DNA from: Gigaspora rosea
Lineage: Eukaryota; Glomeromycota; Glomeromycetes; Diversisporales; Gigasporaceae
Assembly (NCBI GenBank): GCA_003550325.1
Contig: QKWP01000216.1
Location: 164,746 to 228,745 of the forward strand
Direction: 5' to 3'
Length of the DNA stretch: 64,000 nt
Part shown: positions 1 through 11,130 of the stretch, one piece after another
Numbering within the stretch: position 1 is the stretch's first letter
How the letters are laid out: each line of letters starts with the position of its first letter
The notes under the pieces: model-generated
Told to the model about the DNA's origin: nothing
The model's input: only the letters and a program-made list of their open reading frames with translations
Database searches by the model: none
Position numbers and translations under genes: made by a program

Positions 1-14
1 ATAGAAATGCATAC

Positions 15-613
15 TTAGTGGTTTTGGTGCGGCATCTCGCTTTTTGTAGCTGCTTTTGCCTTTGCCGTAGGAGCCGTAGTAGTCGTAATCATCATAATAG
101 TAGTCGTCGTCGTAACTGTAACTGTAGTCGTAATCATCTTCATAATAGTAGTCGTCGTCGTAACTGTAACTGTAGTCGTAATCATCATCATAATAGTAGT
201 CGTCGCCGTAATAATCTTTTTCGTAACCACGTTTTCCTAAAGCATTACGCTTAGCTATTTAAGGAAGGACATTTAGTAACTAATTTCGAATGAAAAACCT
301 CAAAAAGACAAAAATTTCATACTATGTTTGGGAGCACGCTTGTCTAGTAAATAACAGAAATAAATTTAGACATTAATTAAAATACTTTTTTAAAAAAGAT
401 CATAAGAAATGACAGAAAGGCGAATAAGATAATTACTTACCATGGTGAGGTTTGGCAACGCGCTTCTCTAATTATATAATAAAAAGTCGCATTAAGATAC
501 AATAAAAGTTATTATAAAAATTAAAATTATGAACCTTCTTTAGGAACGGGGCTAGCAACGACTGACGCTACTAAGCAGAGAGCAGCAACTAAGGAAATTC
601 TTTGTAACTTCAT
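15..613 (-). CDS. Secreted KEX2-processed precursor built from phase-matched micro-exons (5' part)
   Basis: The gene reads leftward in four exons: 613-535, 467-441, 343-323 and 254-15. It continues past the window edge, since the last exon ends at a GTATGC donor. Exon 1 encodes a clear signal peptide (Met-Lys, a hydrophobic Leu/Val/Ala core, then ASPVPKE). Exons 2 (27 nt), 3 (21 nt) and 4 (240 nt) are multiples of three and all enter in phase 1, so each opens with a dibasic site: EKR, DKR, TKR. Further KR sites in exon 4 (GKR, KKR) release an Asp/Tyr-rich stretch with two near-identical 16-residue repeats (pattern DDDYDYSYSYDDDYYY). Introns end in TAG; donors are GTTCAT, GTAAGT, GTATGA. The likely product is a set of secreted peptides cut by a KEX2-type protease. 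SP7-like effectors of Rhizophagus also use small repeat-encoding exons, but I see no proof of that family. The first donor is weak. Confidence 0.72.
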
Positions 614-696
614 GACGATTTTATTATTATGTTTATTATTATTATTTTTGTTGACTACTTAAGAGGAGTGAGGAAATTGAAGGAGAAATCGAAGGG

Positions 697-705
697 ATTT
701 ATATA
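697..705 (-). promoter_or_regulatory. TATA box of the KEX2 precursor gene
   Basis: TATATAAAT reads leftward about 85 nt upstream of the ATG at 613. A pyrimidine-rich stretch and an A-rich leader lie between. This is the layout of a well-expressed fungal secreted-protein gene. Confidence 0.5.
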
Positions 706-2088
706 CTTTTTTTCGGTCTTAAATTTGATGAAAGTCTCTAAAAATCTATTCGATCTCTAAGTTTTTTTTTCTAACATACATTTGATCACAGCCTCAAATT
801 TTTCTCTTTTCACCCAATAAATGACTGTACTTGTCTCATTGTAAAAAACGAAAATTCTAATACAATCATAAAGAGATGAATTGCGAAAGACTCGACAATG
901 ATTCAATATTTCTATAAACATTAATTTCCGATTTGGCTTAGCAGATCTAAAAATTGATCTGGAGAAAATACGCGTATTGCGAAATCCACATTTTCCTTCA
1001 ATAGATATTTGATATTAATTCACGGTCTAGCAATACCCTTGTTTATTTTATAATTCAATGTGCTGAAAAGGAAAGTTCATAAAAAATATGATTTCCAGAT
1101 TTCGATATTGAGATAAATTAATTTTTTTTGAATACCCGTGGCTTATATGTGATAGTTGAATTAGGAAAGCTCATATTAATATTGATTTTACAATGTATTT
1201 AACATATAATCCGAACTTTATATCTATAATATAATAATATAATAAATTTTAACATTTCAATGTTCAATTTAGACAGTTTATTAAGTGTTCGGTTTATTTA
1301 GGTTCGATTTAAGATAAAGTTGACTGTATATGCTATATATCGATATATGCTATATCTGAAATAGAATGAATATTTTCATTTATTTTTGTATTTTATTATA
1401 TTGAAAACAATTACGAACTATTTCCGAATAACACCTTTCTTCATACCCAGACTATAAATCTATAGCAATAAGGATATTCATTTTTGAAGACATTATGTTA
1501 TTATTTGGGATCTCAATGGGCATCGGGTAATTAATAAACCAGATCAGCATGACCTGACCCGTTAACCTCGAATCGGATTTGTAATTATAATATCTTGCGT
1601 CGTTGGATTGTTTCCAGACTGTTAAGTAGAGAATGATGTTGGATCGGTCTTTGCAAAGATTGGTCTGGACTGGTCTTTCAGCTGTGGCTTAAATTTTCTT
1701 GATTTTGTTCTTGAACAGGTCCAGACCGGTTCTGATCAACTGATCAAATTTTCGACAAAGCTTCCAATATTATAGCCTGTTTGTTTAGATAATTTTTGTA
1801 TAATCAAGTAATGTGTAAAAGGAAATTATAATAGTGGCGATTGAAAGACCATTTTAGGACTGAAGAACCGGACAAATTGTATTAATAACAGAATATATCC
1901 AGCTACGTACGTTAGGGGCTTATACTGTATACAGCATACTATTTTTATAACTGCTTACCGGGTACAACTATACCTTTTATATGAATACTAGCCAAATATA
2001 GTAGCCGGTTCTAGTGAATAACGTACCTTTTCGCGAGTAATACAAACTCCTAAAAAGGAAAAGGACAATCAGAGAGCACTAGTCTATT
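706..2088. other. Gene-free AT-rich stretch with one dispersed repeat
   Basis: No convincing coding sequence. The part at about 1,140-1,335 is related to 15,160-15,330; both end in a TA-flanked AAAGTTGACT motif resembling a Tc1/pogo-type terminus. At 1,640-1,745 there is a GGTCTGGAC-type inverted repeat resembling those at 11.2 and 18.3 kb. Confidence 0.45.
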
Positions 2089-2354
2089 ACCGCATAAAAA
2101 TTCCGCCGACACGTGATGATATGCGCTAAAATTCTATTGGCTAAAAATATCGATTAAAAAGTTAACTTTCGATATCGACGTTAAAAAGGGCCTTATATGG
2201 CAAATTTTGTAAGGAATTTTTTTTTGTTAAGACGCGGGAAGTGGTTTTGTAAGCCAAATTTTGCATTGTGGAGGATTTTTGAAAAGGCCGGGTTATACCT
2301 GATCCTGTGTTGTGATTGGTTTAAAATCATGTGTCGGCGGAATTTTTATGCGGT
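2089..2354. mobile_element. 266-bp MITE with about 29-bp terminal inverted repeats
   Basis: The left end ACCGCATAAAAATTCCGCC is mirrored at the right end, the repeats differing at one position. TCTAT occurs at both flanks, a possible target duplication. No coding capacity. Confidence 0.75.
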
Positions 2355-3035
2355 TCTATGTACTGTATGTATGATCACAAAAATTTGACAAGAAAAAGAT
2401 TACTGGATTTTTCCTTACACATGACATCATTATTTTTGATCTTCCCGGTAGGGACGGGAAATAATATTGCAATTTGTAATCCGTGTAACAAAAATTTAGA
2501 TATAATTTGGCCGGGCAATAGTGTTCCAAATCGTTAGTTGAAAAACCAACTAGTTGCCAACTTTTCAACTAATCGATTTAAAAAAAATTTAAACAACTAA
2601 TCGATTTATTATCAACTAGTTCGATTACAATCAATTATTAGTTATCAACTAGTTATCAACTAGTTATCTACTTATTATAATTTATATTAATCTACTAAAC
2701 AACAATCTAAACAACTGTTATTATTAATCGTAATAATATAACAGAAATCACAACCATTGATTGGTAACTAATTATGCTTCTCGGGATGAGTTGTATCTGG
2801 TGAGCATTTTTTATTTCAACTTTGCCAGTTTTCAATGTGTTTTACACCAACTGGGTATCCTCTAAAGCATAAAGACACTATTCTTCGTATATGATATGAA
2901 TTGCTCCGGGTACCAATCATAGAGTTAGTACTTTACTTTCAGTTGTCAATTTTCAATTTTCACTGATTGAAAAATGATTCGGACGATTCTTGACGTAACA
3001 GATTAATAACAATAATAATAATAATAATAATACGA

Positions 3036-3195
3036 CAGGGTGAAACCCGCGTTGAATTTTGGTTAAATCCGCTATGCAGATCACATGAGGGTGAAATCCG
3101 CGTTAACCTATAAAACACACTATGCTAACGCGGATTTCACCCAAGCCCTAAGATCAAAGCGGGTTTTACTAGCTAGCTACGCGGGTTTCACCCTG
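3036..3195. mobile_element. 160-bp MITE with nested inverted repeats
   Basis: Ends CAGGGTGAAACCCGCGT and ACGCGGGTTTCACCCTG are perfectly complementary. A second inverted pair (GGGTGAAATCCGCGTTA) lies inside. It is G+C-rich compared with its surroundings and sits beside an (AAT)n tract. Confidence 0.75.
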
Positions 3196-3650
3196 ACATA
3201 TAATAATAATTAATGATAATAAACTAGTTCATATTTATTAATGATATTATTTTTAAGTGGTTCTTTTAGTGTCACATGTCTCATTTTTTTAATCGTTTCA
3301 TATATTATACTTGAACCGACCTTTTTTTTTTAAATCACTAGACCTACCATTAAATAATAGGTTAGGTTTAACCATTTTTAATCAAGTTTACAGTATCTAT
3401 TATAGTAGAGCTTGGATCCATTATCTGTTTTCATAATTAAATTTAACGGATATCCGTCGGATTTTATTATTAAATTAGTATACAAATCCAAGTTCTATAT
3501 TGTGGTTATAATATTCTGCGAAATATAGGTGAACAATCTACGTCTTTTCAAATTTCCATTATATAATAAGCGAGATGTAAAATAGTATCGAATGAAGATG
3601 ACAATCATGTGAGTGTACGTGAGTGTACGTGAAAATCAAAATAGTCAAAT

Positions 3651-3915
3651 CAAGCAACCATTCTAACAGCTCTTTATGATTAGTGTAAATAATCATTCTA
3701 ACAGCTCATTATGGTTAGCGTTAAATAATCATTCTAACAACTTTGATGATTAGTGTTAAATAATCATTCTAATAGTTTTTTTATGATTAGTGTTAAAAAA
3801 TAATCATTCTAACAGCTCTTTATAGTTGGCGATAAATAACCATTCTAAAAACATGTTAAATAATCATCTTACCGGCTCTTTGTTGTTGCGTTATAAAACC
3901 ATTCTAACAAGCTCT
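3651..3915. repeat. Minisatellite, about 33-36-bp unit, about 8 copies
   Basis: Degenerate tandem copies of a unit close to CATTCTAACAGCTCTTTATG followed by ATTAGTGTTAAATAAT. Copies vary in length and sequence; no spacer structure. Confidence 0.8.
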
Positions 3916-4656
3916 TTCGGATAAGCATTTAGTGTTTGGATTAGGATGATTGAGATATGGCTCATGATTCGTGATGTTTAATTGATAGTCGCTATAAATA
4001 TATATTTTCAAAATTCTTCATATCGAGGTTTAATTACTGTATAATATCTTATTTATAATATAAGAATTGAAAAGTACGTGTATATAATAGGGATTAGTTA
4101 ATGGCAGAGATTGCCGTTTTTATAACTTTATGAATTATTAAATCAAGCCTATGTCTGTATGCGTACACTTAAAATGTATATGTACTTAAAACTAACAAAT
4201 TAACGATTAAATTTTTATTCATATTATACTTCAAATTTTGATGATCATATAAGTTATAGTATTTAAATTCAAAACCTAATACATAAGGCTCCAGCCCAAT
4301 GAAAAGCCGCCTGTTTATAATTAGTTATTTAATTGCCCATGTCTGGTTCAATTTGTAATGATATGTTATGTTAAATATGAAAGCGATACTACATCTGCTT
4401 AACGGATACCACGAAGTCTTAATGCTTTTGTGAAAATGCATTATTTGGTTTAATTTCTAATGCTTTGCTAAATCTGTAGGTTATCATTACTATAATTTTA
4501 AAGATGAAATATTTTTTGTAATATCAACTATACAATTTACAACTAAACAATTTAAACAACTAAACTAGTGAATTGACTTGGCAAAAAAATTATTGATCGA
4601 TAATTGACCTGAAAAAAATTTTTTTAATCAATCAAAAATCAAGGATACATGCTTGC

Positions 4657-5294
4657 CCCTATAAAAAAAGTGGTCCGGGGTGTGGTACGGGTTGTGTCTG
4701 GAATCCACGGAATGGCATGGTCGGAGTGGTACGTATAGAGCTGTTGAAGGAATATCACGGTACGGGGGAGGTGGCACGTTATGACACGTCATACGTAATG
4801 GCACCTTCATTTCACGGATTGATACGTGTCGAAGGTGGTACGTATTGGCTCATTTCACAAAGAGCAAAAGATCAATATACGATTTTTTTTATAAAAATTG
4901 CGATATCTCATAATTTCACTAATGAAACTGCTCTGGGTGTCTTAACAAAAAAAATTCCTTGCAAAATTTTGATATATGAGCAGTTGTTAGTTTGTTTATA
5001 TTGTATTGATTGTTGATATAAATTTATGTAATCTACTTGTATGTATATTTTTTTTTATCACACATTAATTCACATTAATTACCTGGCCAAATCCCGTGCC
5101 ATTTGGACTAGTAAAGTGTTGCAAAACCCGAGCCATTAATGGTCTATTTTGTACGGGCATACGGTCCACCACGGGCCAAAAATCCGTGCCAATCCAAGCC
5201 TCCTACATACCAAATACGGGTTTAATCTGTGCCACCAAAACCCGTGTCTTTACTTAGCCAACCCGTACCTTTACGGTCTATTTTTCTTATAGGG
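4657..5294. mobile_element. CCCTATAA-family MITE
   Basis: Terminal CCCTATAAAAAAAG is mirrored by CTTATAGGG. The subterminal parts are rich in ACGGG/CCCGT motifs in opposite orientations at the two ends. The same family occurs at 16,602-17,383 and in part at 17,752-18,065. The 99-codon open frame inside is an accident of the inverted arms. Inserted in the hAT-like element. Confidence 0.75.
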
Positions 5295-5857
5295 TTGATT
5301 GAGTATGATCAATCAAGCATGTAATTTATGAGCTCGAGTGGATATAATCAATCAATCATTAAGTCAATCATTGATCGATTATATTATATTTACCAGTTAA
5401 AAATACTGTATTATATTGAAGATAATAAGGTTATGCAACCTTATGAAATTAAATCTTTTCTTGAAATTGTATCCGCATAATGTGACCCGATAAGAGGCTA
5501 ACACAATGCCCCAGATTTTAATAATCACAACATTTTCATCAAAAATTTTGGTCATATAAAACATTAACATTAGACATTTAGATCAGAAATTAAATAATAT
5601 CTTGGGTGAAATCATATTAAAAATTTTTTAATCGATCAATCATTGATTGACCTATTGTTGCTTGAGCCTATAATTGGTGCTCGATTGACTTAAATCGATC
5701 AATGATCGAGCATAATACAATCGAGTCAATTCACTAAACAACTAATCGATTGTTTAGTTATGTGATAACTGTAATCGATTAGTTGCAACTATAGTTGGCA
5801 ATTAATCAATTGAAAAAATTTTATCAACTCAGAACACTACTAGGCAATTTAAATTTG

Positions 5858-6815
5858 ACAATAGTGAAAGTTGTTAGTTATTGATCATATTATATGCATA
5901 CTGCATTCTGATTGGTCTGTTCAGTGTAAATCGATATAAATTGGGATGCCAGCAAATGATCTACAAAATTTAGGCTTAGAAACAACTTGTTAATACTAAA
6001 TTTTACTATATATATTTTATATTACTTTTTAAGCACGCGACGTTTCACTAATAAAAATTTACCACAAATACCATTGATAGCTTTAGAAAAACATCTTCAT
6101 TTACTATACAAAATAATCACAAAACTATCCCATAACTGAAAAACTTTATTTAGAAGACAAAATATGCCACCGTTTATTGGTCCATTTCAAGTTATACCAA
6201 GAATGAAGGCAACTGGGAACGTTTTTGTAACGTTTTTGTTCAAGACTGCCTTATTACTTTGGATTTAAATAAACTTTAGTTACTCATATTGAATTTGTAT
6301 TAGAATAAGTTTATTATAGACGAAAATCTGAGTTTGATACATGAATGTATTAGGTTCTTGCGTTGTGTTTGGTCCTGTTAATCATAATATGTTTAGGCTT
6401 ATAGATAGCTTATAGAGTAGATTGGATATTAATGAGATTGATTATTGATAATAAATACTACTTTTATCTCACTTTACGTATCTATTTGTATTCTGTAATT
6501 TGTGACAAATTAAATTTTTTTAAATTTTTTTTTATATACATATTGATTTATAAATCTCTATAAAAAAGTTTCTTTCGTTTTCTAGTAGTATTAAAGCGAC
6601 ATACTATGTAATTTGATTGGTTGATTATCACGGGTGATCACAGGTAGATCCATAAAATTAACCAATCAAATGAACTTCTTTCTATGAACGAATTAAATAT
6701 TATTTGGGGCTGAGCAATATAAACTTGACAATAGTGAAAAAGTTATTAGTTATTGATCATGTTATATACTTACTGCATTCTAATTGGTTCATTCAGTGTA
6801 AATTGATATAAATTG
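5858..6815. repeat. Pair of about 95-bp direct repeats, 865 bp apart
   Basis: The stretches at 5,858-5,945 and 6,720-6,815 share long identical blocks, for example ACAATAGTGAAA and TTAGTTATTGATCAT, and the end GATATAAATTGG. They resemble paired ends of a dispersed element. Nothing else is recognisable between them. Confidence 0.6.
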
Positions 6816-7640
6816 GAATAATTTAGGCTCGGAACCAATAAAAATTGCAGGATCTTCATATCTTTGTGTAAGGGAAATATCAAATATCAGCTGATATTAT
6901 AGGGTAGGGGGTATATAAATATTCCAGGTTTAATTTAGGCCAACATTAATCCATAATTCTGGCCAAATATATAATAAAATTTTCATCACGGCATTATCAC
7001 GTTTCATATAGTAATTAATGTGATTGGCTAAAAATGACACAATGCCAGACATACTATGAGCAAATAATGTTTTTCAAATGTTTGGCCATTTTATTTCAGT
7101 TAAGTTGCATAATTCGAAATATATGCTTAACATATGAAATAACAAACTCGCGAAACTATAGAATAGTTTCTTATACTTTATGTCTTTTTGATTTTTTTTC
7201 TTTTTATATACACAGGCCTCTATTCTACTATTCACTGTCCAAGACGCTACCATGATTGTTAATTTCTGGTGCAGCTGAAATCAAATTTAAACTAAAATCA
7301 TCAAGTGAATTTGTAAGCATAGTATGTATGCTTTCTTTATGTTTTTTTTTTGTTTCGCATGCTTAGATTTTTTATAAGTTGTAACCATTCCGAGTGTAGG
7401 AAAATATTTTTCACATACAGTGCAGCAGAGACGTTGATGCATTTCAGGTGGGATAGATGGACAATAAGCAACGTAGGCTAGTAATTTTAATATATCAGCA
7501 TACTATAAAATATGAATGGGATTAAGAAAATGTCCATCTCGGCCCTTTGAAACTGGTGGAAGAAAACTACTGGTTTCTGCAAGAAAAGCAGCAGATTCCT
7601 CATGCCTTTTAGAATGACAACAGGTCAGGTCATCACATTT
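6816..7640. other. Gene-free stretch
   Basis: AT-rich sequence with no supportable gene, RNA or repeat. The small open frame at 7,034-7,255 has no recognisable features. Confidence 0.4.
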
Positions 7641-10189
7641 TCAAATATCGAGACTATATTGACAAATTTGTATATGCTTTTCCAACCATTTCCAAAAAGT
7701 CTTTGACTCTTCTTTGTTTTCTTCTATTTGAAATAGTAGAAGATTATCTTCAACATACTGGGTCATAACATTTTTTCCAAAAATTAAATCTCTGCTCCAG
7801 AGTGTACACAAGGTTTCTTTAGTATGAAAAAAGTTTTTTTTGGCAAGCTCTTGATTAATAACTTTACCCTGACTATCCAAGTAAGAACCAAAGTTATCTA
7901 TTGGTAACGTTATACTAGCAAGCTTTCCAGAGAGTGTGGACATGGCCCATTCAACTGAGTTATAAGCCGATTGACCAGGAGCATGGGTTCTTACTAGTGA
8001 TGTGAGTTGGTAGCTACTGATAGATATCTACCACTGGTATCTACCAGTAGATACCAGTAGATACCGGTAGATTTTTAATATGCATGGTAAATACCATTAG
8101 ATAAAAATTGAATTATCTATTTACTATATACTAATATTATAAACAAATATAGTATATATTAATACTGTGTTTATACTCAGGTTAATGCATCTGAATACTG
8201 TATGTGTCTGAAAATAAATTACCTTTTTTGAACAAATATTAAACAAAAAATCAGGGGTAGTTTATTTTTGGCTGAAAGAGGTATTTTAGTGATCACAAGT
8301 AGTCGCTACATAGTAAAGTACAAATTTTACTATGTAAATCGATCATAAGCACTTAAGTAAATATATTTAAAAGACTAAAATACATATTCTTTGAAATTTT
8401 CATACAAATCAGAGAACTTCTTATTATTTAGCTTTTAATTTTTACGTTAGTCGAATATAAATTTTAATTTTTTCGTCGAGATTAAAAATTAAAAGTCAAA
8501 TAATAAAATGTTTTTCAATTTCGCTAAAAATTATAAGGCATATGTATTTTGATCTTCTGAATAAGTTTACTTAAGTGATGATAATTCGAGTTGTATAGTA
8601 AAATTTGGACTTTACTATATAACGACTATTGTCGATTATAGGGTAGTATAAAATTATTTTTGTCTGATTGACCAATCAGAATTTGACTAGTAAATTTACC
8701 GGTAGTGGTAGCTACCAGTAGTTACTACCTATGGTAGCTACTGGTAGAAACATGGCCATTTGGTAGAATCTCTATCACTAGTTCTTACTATAAGGTAGTC
8801 GAGATCAAGAAATTGAAACAATCTACTATATCTACAAATGTTCTTTAGGTGTCTAGGATTTTTGTCGGGCCCCCTATTGACAAGGAGAACACAAATTGGT
8901 TTAATTTGGCTATTGTTTTCAAAAATATGATTAAAGGATTCTTGGTTGGTAATTGTAATTAAATCTGCTATGTGCGTATTAGAACTGGTGCTGATATTAT
9001 ATTGGGGGCAAATAAAAATAGCCAACTAGTCTTTGCGAAGTGAATCATTTGAATCTGAAGGGTCAATGGCAAGATATACCGAGAGATTTAATTTTTGATG
9101 AGCTCCTATAGGGAAATTATGATTAGCAAGTATGACATTTTCATTAATAATTTGCATTGTTTGAAAGGTTTTGCCAACAGCAGGGATTCCAAGTAGAATC
9201 TTTGCTTTGTTATCCTGCGAGATGAAACAGAATAATGAGAAACCATTGCAGTAAATTGTTTAGCACCTTTAATCGAAGCAAGGCAATAGAGCTCATCGAC
9301 ATGTTCTTTTTTTTCTGTTCTAGAAATACTTGCAATGGCTACTAATGCGGGATGGTGGTATGCTTTTGCAGCAATACTTGAGGAGTTTTGTGGTAAAAGG
9401 TAATTATTAAGTGTAGTTCTTGAAAGATATTCATTATATTTATCTTCTAGTGCTAAACAAAAATGATTAATCATCTGTAATTTAATAACTTTACACCTTC
9501 ATTTACTATCTGCCTTTTCAAAATCAATACAATCGTGTATAAGCTCGTAAATATCTGGATAATCAAAAAGTAGAGTGATCGACCAGAACTATCTTATATG
9601 ACAACTTCCTGATTTTCTTAAAGTCTTTTTAATTTTTTTGCATTTGATTTTGCTTAATAGGCTGCATTACGTTTTAAAATACTATTTTTTTTTGTTTCCT
9701 TGTCAATTATCTGCTTTACCTCAAGAATTCGATGTAATATATCATTTTTTAGCTAAAGGTCTCTGACTACTTAATAGATCGCTTGCAATTTAACCAATTT
9801 TCAGTATTTTTTTATAGAAAGTGCTCGTTTTTGTGCTATTGCATTTTTAGAAACCATTTCATTTACAACAATCAAAATAGATGCCATAGATATTGACCGA
9901 GTTTCGTGGACTGATGTCGATGCTTGATTTGAATTACAAAATGGTTGAGAAACATAAAATTGTATAGGAATAGGTGTGAAAAGATATTCTTTAATCTTAT
10001 CATCAATTTCATCTTTTGTGTTTCTTTTAACAAGTTTTCACGCTTCTGTAGCTTTTGTGCACAAATTTTTTTCAAATATGACGGATTTCCTGCTTTGATT
10101 ATTCGATGGTATCCAAATGCATTTGTAAAATGATGATATTGTTTCTGGATTTTTGTAAATAGATTTTTTATTAAATTTCGGAGTAGCAA
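7641..10189 (-). pseudogene. DDE transposase gene relic, split by a hAT MITE
   Basis: Reading leftward, fragments at 10,189-9,872, 9,474-9,106, 9,230-8,790 and 7,985-7,641 form one protein in several frames. The N-terminal part is basic and helical. The core shows an acidic residue in DNKAKI followed by LLGIPAVGKT, a second in NRGPDKNP, and a Glu in AYNSVEWAMSTLSGKLA. These are spaced like the D, D and E of a eukaryotic DDE transposase family that is abundant in Rhizophagus genomes. The C-terminal part (KKNFFHTKETLCTLWSR) also fits that family. Stops and frameshifts show it is dead. The MITE at 7,995-8,780 interrupts it between D2 and E; without it the reading frame continues. The superfamily name is uncertain. 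Confidence 0.7.
7995..8780. mobile_element. 786-bp hAT-type fold-back MITE
   Basis: A perfect 8-bp target duplication GTTCTTAC lies at 7,987-7,994 and 8,781-8,788. Both ends begin TAGTGAT. The arms carry many GGTAGCTACTGGTAG-like copies, and the interior (8,290-8,640) is one long imperfect palindrome. It is inserted in the DDE transposase relic. Confidence 0.85.
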
Positions 10190-10480
10190 AATACTGTTGC
10201 ATTTTATATAAGGTGATCGTAGATATCGAATGTTAATGATTAAGGGAGGTATTTATTTCTTATTTGTCTTTATACTAGTTTATTTCAAGTACTTACGATT
10301 TTTTTATACTATACTATGCCTTTGTATACGTGCGTGAGAAAAACGAAAGACTTGATACAGATTTGTTGTCTATTTTTATTATTCATTAATTATACCATTT
10401 ACAAAATAAGGTAAATGATCTTTTTAATTTTATCTTGTTTTATCAATATTTAGGAATGAATATACATTCAAGGAAATTGG

Positions 10481-10599
10481 GTATTGTGATAAATTAAAAT
10501 CTCATGGTTTTGTGATTAAATTTAACAATTTATTTACTATTAATTTGTTGTATAAATTGTTTTTTAGATATCTAAGTCTGATCAATTTATCACAATACT
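10481..10599. mobile_element. About 119-bp MITE
   Basis: GTATTGTGATAAATT at the left is mirrored as AATTTATCACAATAC at the right. The interior is a loose AT palindrome. No clear target duplication. Confidence 0.55.
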
Positions 10600-11130
10600 C
10601 AACTTCGCCAAATTATCTGTATCAATGGATCATGCTTATAAACAAAAGCAATGTGATTGTAAATATTTTTAAAAGCGAAGCCACGAGTTATATTGCTAGT
10701 TAGTTAATCACGTTTCATTCTAATCACATTGACATAATAGATATGGTGGTATAATAAAAGAATGATATTTTGACACATAAGTGTTTATGAAATGAACCTA
10801 AATGGATTTTTTTTTGATGTTTATAACTCCCTATGGAGACGCTCAGTAGCATACTTTAACAAATGGAATTTTAAATAATTCTTTGATATAAAATTTGGTT
10901 GTAGCACGAATTTGCTTTACAGTGTGTCATATCTTTAAGTATTTTGTTTTATTATTAGATCTATTTATATATAATATATTTTTATTATGTATTCGATAAT
11001 AAAACTTTTAAAGGTATTTGTGTAACTAAAAGTGTTATCTGATTGGCTGAGTGTGCTATAGAATATCTCAGGTGGGGGAGGGGGCAGCTCTATAGTGAAT
11101 TGATCTCAGCTAATATCTGACACGCCTCTA
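10600..11130. other. Gene-free stretch
   Basis: No gene found. A weak inverted pair (GCAATGTGATTG and CTAATCACATTG) lies at about 10,650-10,730. A G-rich run at 11,078-11,092 has a counterpart at 12,625-12,635 inside the right end of the next element. Confidence 0.35.

Larger units (their letters stand above)
2519..5839. mobile_element. Non-autonomous hAT-like element with nested insertions
   Basis: Ends are TAGTGTTC and GAACACTA. The 8-bp flanks are CCGGGCAA and CTAGGCAA, six of eight matching, with both differences of C-to-T or G-to-A type. TAGTG-type ends and 8-bp duplications are hAT hallmarks. Both subterminal zones (2,530-2,720 and 5,690-5,830) carry many copies of an AACTAATCGATT-like motif, as expected for transposase-binding subterminal repeats. 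The 3.3 kb interior holds two other MITEs and a minisatellite and no recognisable transposase. Confidence 0.6.

Noticed and set aside
18-254. Plus- and other-frame open reading across the Asp/Tyr repeat.
   Set aside because: Shadow frames of the minus-strand exon; they lack signal peptide, introns and dibasic logic.
3651-3915. Regularly spaced repeats suggesting a CRISPR array.
   Set aside because: Repeats are degenerate and directly tandem with no unique spacers; the genome is eukaryotic.
4717-5016. 99-codon open frame, and similar ones at 16,588-16,806 and 17,144-17,467.
   Set aside because: They lie in inverted arms of the CCCTATAA MITE, and the translations mirror the repeat motif.
9170-9230. 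GIPAVGKT resembles a Walker A (ATP-binding) motif on the minus strand.
   Set aside because: It lies just after the first acidic residue of a DDE transposase core, followed by the expected second Asp and Glu regions; no Walker B or ATPase context.
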